Source: Escallonia rubra (Eukaryota; Streptophyta; Magnoliopsida; Escalloniales; Escalloniaceae). Taken from it: a stretch of 64,000 nucleotides of DNA. Shown one piece after another: positions 58,140-64,000 of this stretch. The DNA is taken from NCBI GenBank assembly GCA_033065855.1, contig JAVXUO010002195.1:1-64000 (forward strand), given 5' to 3'. The translations under genes and the position numbers were made by a program. A model generated the notes under the pieces. That model saw only the letters and a list, made by a program, of their open reading frames with translations, searched no databases and was not told where the DNA came from. Position 1 is the stretch's first letter. Each line of letters opens with the position of its first letter.

Positions 58140-58588
58140 TCAGAGTTCAACATTGGGGAAATGTTTTTCACAAGTGCTTTGATCAAACACCAGCACTTGA
58201 AAACGCATTTGCCCCATGTGTTCAAAGATTACAAAGTCTCCTAGATATAGGTCATGCTGCTCCACGAATTCGTTCCAACCCTCCTCGAAGCAAAGTTCCT
58301 CTTGGCCAAGCTTCTTCTTCAATTTAACAGGCCATGACCCCTTGCGGCTGGTTAAAGTTGCTTCAAATCTCAATGTGGTATATAATCTGCAAAGTGCTAC
58401 TGATATGGCCTAACATATTCATAACACAGTAAGACATGTAAGTTTTTAACCAAAGATAAAACTTTTAACACACACGAAAACACAGAGAAAGTAGGATGGC
58501 ATACAAGTTATGTATGAAAACCAGGCATCATGACCTTGAAGAAGTGCCTGCTGACTGGAACGTCCCTGTTCACCGAAGCAGAAGCCAT
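58140..58588 (-). pseudogene. Captured B3 DNA-binding domain gene fragment, copy 3
   Basis: Same two exons as copy 2, better preserved. Exon 1 starts at ATG 58588 and meets the same TAA after MPGFHT. Exon 2 (58386-58140) reads LYTTLRFEATLTSRKGSW, PVKLKKKLGQEELCFEEGW, NEFVEQHDLYLGDFVIFEHM and FQVLVFDQSTCEKHFPNVEL, and ends TGA. Together these cover most of one B3 fold (beta strands around FFKVMMPGF, SWPVKL, W-EFV--HDL--GDFVIFE, F-VLVFD). The shared TAA shows the damage preceded the tandem duplication. Confidence 0.82.
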
Positions 58589-59330
58589 TTAACCTACTTT
58601 AACATGAAAAACCAATCGAGGATTATTCAATCGATGAGCATCAATTTCATAGCTGAATTAAATCTATCAAACTATGTTAAAGTGATGCTAAAAAAACAGA
58701 TCCACAGTGAGTTGTAGCTAAAATGACTACCACAAAAATCTCAACTACGCACATCATCATTTCACCACCCAAATAGCCACATATACTGTTGAACGTCACT
58801 CACATATTACAAATAACAACCCCAAAAATCTCAAACCAATCACCGAATGAAACCTAACCCTAGTTCAAATCCAATCACTGGATCTCAACGAAGACAAAAA
58901 AAAAAAAACCACCAAAGTTCAAAGATTTGTTGCACTCAAACCATCTCTGGTTAATATGGAGTAATTATGGGATGACCAAGGGCTAACTGGGTTATAAGGG
59001 TTAATTACGATAGTCAGAGTTTAGTGTTATGGGTTTAATTAATCTAATTAGGATTTATTAAGATATGTTAGGGCTAATTAGTGTTAATGAGGAGTACCTT
59101 GGGCTAATTATAGGTAATTAGGGTTGATTATGACTAATTAGGGTTATTTAGTCATAATTAGGGTATAATTGTGCCGAGTAGTGTGGATTGGTCATAATTT
59201 GGGCTAATTAGGCTTAATTGGGTTATGTTAGGGCTGATTAGTGTTAATTAGGGCTAACTTGGGGTAATTACAGCTAATTTGATTTTCATTGGCCTCTTAG
59301 GGTTAATTAAAACTAATTAGGCTCGTTAGA
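58589..59330. other. CACTA-2 internal DNA with GGGCTAATTAGGG repeats, copy 3
   Basis: Copy of 36454-37190. No gene recognised. Confidence 0.55.
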
Positions 59331-59745
59331 CACGTGTCCGACACCTACCGACACGTGTCCGAATCCTCCGGACACGTCCGAAGACATTGATTTATTTTTT
59401 AAATGCTGGATACCGTGTCCGTCACCCCTTGAAGAGGTGTCCACAAGTATAAAGCCAAAATGTGACATTTTGGTGTCGGTGTCGATCGAACGCAGTGTCC
59501 GTGACCTACCGACACCTCGACACCTCATCGACACATCTGGACACATGTCGGACACCTCCGGACATGTGTCTGATACCTCTCAGCGGTGTCGGAAGGCATT
59601 GATTTATTTTTTAATTGCCGAACATTGTGTACCCATTGAAGAGGTGCCGGACACCGAACTAAGGGTGTCCACAAGTATGTTGCCAAAATATTGCATTTCC
59701 GTGTCGGCGTCGATCGAATGCAGTGTCCGTGTCCGTGTTACCTAA
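59330..59745. repeat. CACTA-2 ACACGTGTC motif cluster, copy 3
   Basis: Copy of 37195-37610, with several palindromes altered by single changes. Confidence 0.72.
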
Positions 59746-60345
59746 CACGTATCTCAATCCAATTGGGTCCCATCCTCCGTCAACAATCTCAATTCTCAAA
59801 TGCAATAAAAATTAATAAAAATCACAAATGCAATCCAATTGGGTCCCATCCTCCGTCAACAATCTCAATACCTCAAATGCTCAATGCAAAATTAACAATC
59901 TAAAATCATCAATTAACAACCAAAAATTAAGGTGCACAACCGCCAAGGCACAAATAATCAGACTGCAAATTGTGCTATTAGGGAAGGACTAGGGGGGAGG
60001 GGGGCGGGGGTGCTGCAAATTTTCAGATGGGAAGAATCGAATTCAAAACCTTGTGAAAATCAGATATCTGATAATACCATGAGAAGTTGCCATATGTTCT
60101 GAAAGCTTAAGGATTTAAACAATAGCTCAAGCATTGTATATCATGCATTAAGAAGTGTATGATCTTATTTTGGTGTTCTAATGAAATAGAGCATCATAAA
60201 AACAATACCGACGATCCTCATATGCATTCAAACAAATCTAATGTTTACTCTTTTGAAAACCTTGAAGTATTGCCACGTTCTCTTTTATTTTTAATTTTTA
60301 CAATTTGTCAGAGAATACAAATGGGCTCCCCGATCACATTTATGA

Positions 60346-60399
60346 AGAGAGAGAGAGAGAGGGGGGCGGGAGAGGGAGAGAGAGAGGGAGAGGGAGAGG

Positions 60400-60456
<57 letters not shown>
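60346..60456. repeat. (AG)n/(AT)n compound microsatellite, copy 3
   Basis: Longer AT run (about 54 bases) than in copy 2. The frames across it are low-complexity. Confidence 0.88.
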
Positions 60457-60462
<6 letters not shown>

Positions 60463-61624
60463 CCCACTTTTTGATAATTTTATACCCTCGACATTTTGTA
60501 AATTTCTAGACTAGTTATTGAGCATGTACACAGTGACTTGACGTTTGTGCTCTAATTTGACATATGTTTTACTGATAGATAATAGCTATTGATAGACAGT
60601 GACAAACAAGTCGAAGGGGCTCAAGGATAATCGTGGTAGCATAAAGTGGGAGTTGCACGATTGCTCAATACCTGCTCTTTCTTGGTTCCATATAAGTAAA
60701 TCCATCAAAGTACATAACTGCTAATCTGGCTAAGATAGAGTAACATTAATAAAATGATCATACCCAGTCAATTGATCACCTAATTGCCTAAACTGTTGAT
60801 CCGCTCAATGTACAGATAGAAGAAAATGAATAATAGGCCCCAAATCCAGTTCATGTAACTTATTTCTGTCAATTACCCACCGCGAAGATTCTTCTTCATT
60901 GTCCAAACAACCATGATCATAAATCCTTAAGTACTTTTTATCCCTATGATTTTTTTCAGACATTCTAGACAAGCATTTGAGCAATCATGTAAACATTGAC
61001 TTACTAGTTGTTTCTGCCCTAATTTGACTAATATTTCACGCATCCATCATTACAGACTAAGTTCAGCCATTAGTTATTCAGATTATATGTCAGAAATTCG
61101 CAAAAAGTGAAGGGAGATAAAAGTTGCACGGGCATGATCCTGGTAGCAAAAGGTGTAAGGTGAAAGTTATTGCTCAATTACAACAATTACTATCCCTGTC
61201 AATCAATCTAAATTCACAAGTGCACTGAAATCAATAAATCCCAACCCCAGCAACGAACAATAAGAGAGACCCGAAAGAATTGGTAAGCATAAATTGGTAA
61301 GCATACAGTGCATGCATAGATTGGTAAGCATACAGCAACAATAGCAAATTAATACAATCGAAAAGGAAATATAGCAAATTTTAACAATCGATTGTTAAGG
61401 TGGAAGGTAATTAACTTACCGGAGTTGGCCGGAGATCAAAGAAATTTTTGAGTAAGTACGGCCGAAGTTGCAGACTACGCCGCCGGAGGTGGCGTGGCGT
61501 CGGCAGGAAGACTGGGGTGTCGCCGGAGGTGGGCTGCCGTAGAGGAAGTCGGTGAGAAATAACGAACAGAGAGAGAGAAACGGGAAAAAGAGGAGGAAGA
61601 AGGGGATTTGAGATTTTAGATACG
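60457..61624. other. CACTA-2 internal non-coding DNA, copy 3
   Basis: Equivalent of 38294-39449. No gene recognised. Confidence 0.6.
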
Positions 61625-61944
61625 ACTTTTAGCGACGGGACGACCCCGTCGGTAAAAGACACTTTTTACCGACATAATTTTTAGCGACGGAACTATTCCG
61701 TTATTTAAATATTTTTTAAAATATCATCGAAAATTAAAAAAATTCTAAAAATTATTTAGCGACGGTAACATTTGTCGGTAAATATCCGTCGGTAAAAGTT
61801 CATTGGCTAATTCTTTTACCGACGGATAATTCCGTCAGTAAAAAGTTTTAGCGACGGGTGTTTTATCGACAATAAAACCCGTCGCTGAAATGTTTTTTAG
61901 CGACGGAATGGATTCCGTTGCTAAATCCGTCTTTTCTTGTAGTG

Positions 61945-62150
61945 CTTCATCAAGTTAAATTGGCTTTTCCGGTTCGTGATCTTGGACCTCTTCACTATTT
62001 TTTGGGGATACAAAGTCAAACAGCTTTCAGATGGCATTCTTCTCACGCAAGAAAAGTATATTTAAGACTTGCTTAAGGAAACCAACATGGCTACCTCCAA
62101 GCCGTGCTCCACTCCTCTAGCCGTCTCACCGAATTTGAGTAAATCATGGG
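61945..62150 (+). mobile_element. Copia-A fossil, RT piece after CACTA-2, unit II end
   Basis: As 39781-39987, ending at the same deletion junction. Broken fossil. Confidence 0.8.
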
Positions 62151-62322
62151 TGTGTGGCTGTGTGCGCGTGCATTGTGTGTTGGTCGGGATGACTGACTGG
62201 GAGGAAGTGAGAGAGTGGGAGAGAGCGGGAGTTTCCTCAATAAAATTGGATTAAACTCTCCTAATCTGTTTCCAAGTAGAGCAGTAATCGGTTTCCTACT
62301 TCGCCACATAAAAAATTCTCTC

Positions 62323-62330
62323 TATAAAGG
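62323..62330 (+). promoter_or_regulatory. Candidate TATA box of RNase H-like gene, unit III
   Basis: TATAAAGG, same spacing as in units I and II. Confidence 0.45.
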
Positions 62331-62496
62331 AGTCTGTGGTTACTGCAGTGACCACCCATTCTCTCTACAAATCTCACGCTTGTTTTTCTTTTCTAAACCC
62401 CACTAGACGTCCCTGCGGTGTCCTCTTCTTGTCAAATACTTTTCTTTCCGAAATCTGTCGTCTCTTTCCAAATTCTGTGAGTAAGAGGAAGGTGAT

Positions 62497-63147
62497 ATGG
62501 CTGACGTATATCAGCCTTCGGTCGCCCCTACTTGGACTCCGTCGTTGCCCTGTTATGGGGGTGTTAACCATAGGCAAATGCGAGTGGAACAACTGCCGCC
62601 AAGGAAGGTTACGCTGGTTCAGTGGCACCATCCTTCGCCAGGTTTTCTTAAGCTCAACACGGACGGCAGTGCTTTCGGGCAACCAGGTCCTGCGAGTTAT
62701 GGTGGGCTGATAAGGGGTGAAAAGGGGGAGTGGATATGTGGGTACGCCGGGAATATCGGAATTCGCACTAGTCTGACGGCTGAGATTTGCGGTATATACA
62801 AGGGTCTTTGTCTAATTCGAGAAAAGAATCTGTGTCGTGTGATGATAGAGACAGATTGTATGGCGGCGATCAGTCTCATTTCCTCGAGGGAAGAGGTAGA
62901 CGACAAGCATCCGATGAAGAGGATCATTGACGAGTGCAGAGAAATAATGGCGAGTTGCGGCTGCTTTATGGTACATACAGTACGAGAGGGTAATTTTTGT
63001 GCGGATATGCTCGCGAAACTAGGGCACTGGCTGCAGAGTGACTATATTGAGTTGAGAGATCCTCCTCTAGAGGTGACTCCATATCTCTCACGTGATGCTG
63101 TTGGGTTCAAGTATAAACGGCCTTTGCGACACTGCGCTCCGAAGTGA
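62497..63147 (+). CDS. RNase H-like (RVT_3) domain protein, 216 aa, unit III
   Basis: Differs from the other two copies at one residue: His instead of Pro at position 45 (QWHHPSPGF), at the edge of the first beta strand, away from the catalytic set. One silent difference lies near 63091 (TCTCACGT against TCTCGCGT). AATAAA is conserved at about 63476. Same TATA box and leader as unit II. Confidence 0.75.
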   Translation: MADVYQPSVAPTWTPSLPCYGGVNHRQMRVEQLPPRKVTLVQWHHPSPGFLKLNTDGSAFGQPGPASYGGLIRGEKGEWICGYAGNIGIRTSLTAEICGIYKGLCLIREKNLCRVMIETDCMAAISLISSREEVDDKHPMKRIIDECREIMASCGCFMVHTVREGNFCADMLAKLGHWLQSDYIELRDPPLEVTPYLSRDAVGFKYKRPLRHCAPK

Positions 63148-64000
63148 AAGAAGAAATATATAAGTGTACTGGGCTCATGAGTGGGTGATAATGGAAGCTT
63201 GAATTGAAGCAAGCTAGGACTTTGCAGCATTAACTTGACGCGTGGGACAGATTGGGCATTGGGGAGAACTGGCGGCGTATTACTTGTTCTCCGTTGTGGA
63301 CATAATGCAGATACGTTGTGGACATGTGCAGGAGGCTTGCTAAGTAGGAGGTTTATGGGGGCTTGTGAAGATGACTTTGCACTCTTGTTGTGTTTTTCTT
63401 TGTATACGTTTGTCGCCATTAACTTTGGCACTCGTCTTATTCTTTGTATACGTTTTGTGTAAGCAAAATCTCTTTAATAAAAGTAGCTATATTTTTTGTA
63501 AGACTAGTAAGAATCACGTGCTTTCCACGCAAATTATTGATTCAAAATAAAAAGGTTTTAGACCTTATTGAACAACACAGTGAAACTTAATTAACTAAAT
63601 TACGAACTGCTAATCAAAGATTCGACGCACGAAATTAAAAGTTCATTGAATAAAACATGGCTTTTACATTCAAACTCGAATTGCTAATGTCAGTTACCAC
63701 CAATATTTGTTACTATTTGTCATACTTGTTACTTTTGTCAAATCAAGTTGTTATTGTCACCCAAAGTACAGTTACATGATATATACTCAATTTCAAACAT
63801 CTTACACAAGTATTTAATTCTCACCAAACACTACAAGTATCTCATTGAAGTAACAAAAGTAAAGAAAGTGTTCTAGAGATAATTTGACTCACACAAATTG
63901 TAATGTGAAGGGTATATATTGGAATTTCAAGTAATACTTTTTTGTGACACGTATACAAGTCTAGTTAGCGAAACCGAGAAGAAGTTTGTATTATAACTAA
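63148..64000. other. Non-coding DNA downstream of RNase H-like gene, unit III (to window edge)
   Basis: Copy of 19291-20143. A local change near 63316 (CGTTGTGGACATGTG for CGTGACCTACATGTG) looks like a small patch copied from CGTTGTGGACATAATGC just upstream. Confidence 0.5.

Larger units (their letters stand above)
57573..61944. mobile_element. CACTA-2 copy 3, 4.37 kb, complete ends, non-autonomous
   Basis: Starts CCCTACAAGGAATAATG and ends TTTTCTTGTAGTG, with CTT duplicated at 57570-57572 and 61945-61947. Contents match copy 2. Its right end is the best-preserved of the three relative to the CACTA consensus. Confidence 0.9.
39986..62150. repeat. Tandem segmental duplication, unit II (about 22.2 kb)
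   Basis: Same order and orientation as unit I. It differs by a solo LTR (50944-51448), loss of about 36 bases near 44125, loss of roughly 40 bases near 52320, and many single differences. Confidence 0.9.
62151..64000. repeat. Tandem segmental duplication, unit III (first 1.85 kb)
   Basis: Begins like unit II with the Copia-to-GTGTGTGG junction and RNase H-like gene, and continues past the window edge. Offset to unit II is 22,164. Confidence 0.9.

Overview
The window reads as nuclear DNA of a flowering plant, probably a eudicot. It is AT-rich and densely packed with plant-type mobile DNA: CACTA (En/Spm), MULE (Mutator), Helitron, L1-type LINE and Copia LTR remnants. Exons use GT-AG introns, and there are no bacterial-style operons. 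I see no tRNA, rRNA or CRISPR. Nearly all coding sequence belongs to mobile elements. The candidates outside that set are a small RNase H-like gene present three times and a B3-domain gene fragment carried inside a CACTA element.

Layout. (a) 1-7785 is a left flank of nested elements. It holds a minus-strand CACTA whose right terminus is at 6290 and which carries TNP2-type exons (DUF4216 region) and a second-gene remnant. That CACTA was itself hit by a long-TIR MULE (708-1951) and a Helitron (4573-5423). A decayed plus-strand CACTA-type accessory gene follows. (b) 7786-16423 is a left-truncated second CACTA family (CACTA-2) containing a 5.33-kb two-gene MULE (9355-14684), followed by part of a Copia element. 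(c) 16424-18292 is found only here. (d) From about 18293 onward the window is a direct tandem array with a period of about 21.7-22.2 kb: unit I (18293-39985), unit II (39986-62150) and the start of unit III (62151-64000).

Each unit runs in this order: RNase H-like gene; about 2.7 kb of unrecognised DNA; a minus-strand LINE fragment interrupted by a 1.23-kb MULE; an AT-rich repeat block; scrambled Copia pieces; the same AT-rich block, LINE and MULE inverted; a Copia body; CACTA-2 inserted in the Copia RT region with a 3-bp target duplication; and the rest of the Copia. Each full unit therefore contains a large inverted repeat (arms of about 3.7 kb, spacer about 2.6 kb) that could give hairpin RNA.

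Most informative points: the 5.33-kb MULE has the convergent two-gene layout of maize MuDR, but its second gene encodes a GRF-type zinc-finger protein with a coiled coil and a C-terminal membrane segment. CACTA-2 has captured a minus-strand B3-domain gene fragment with its intron. The RNase H-like gene is open in all three copies and has its own TATA box. Unit-specific events (the MULE, a solo LTR with a 5-bp target duplication, a 1.87-kb deletion) give a relative order of events. All identities and divergence figures here come from reading by eye.
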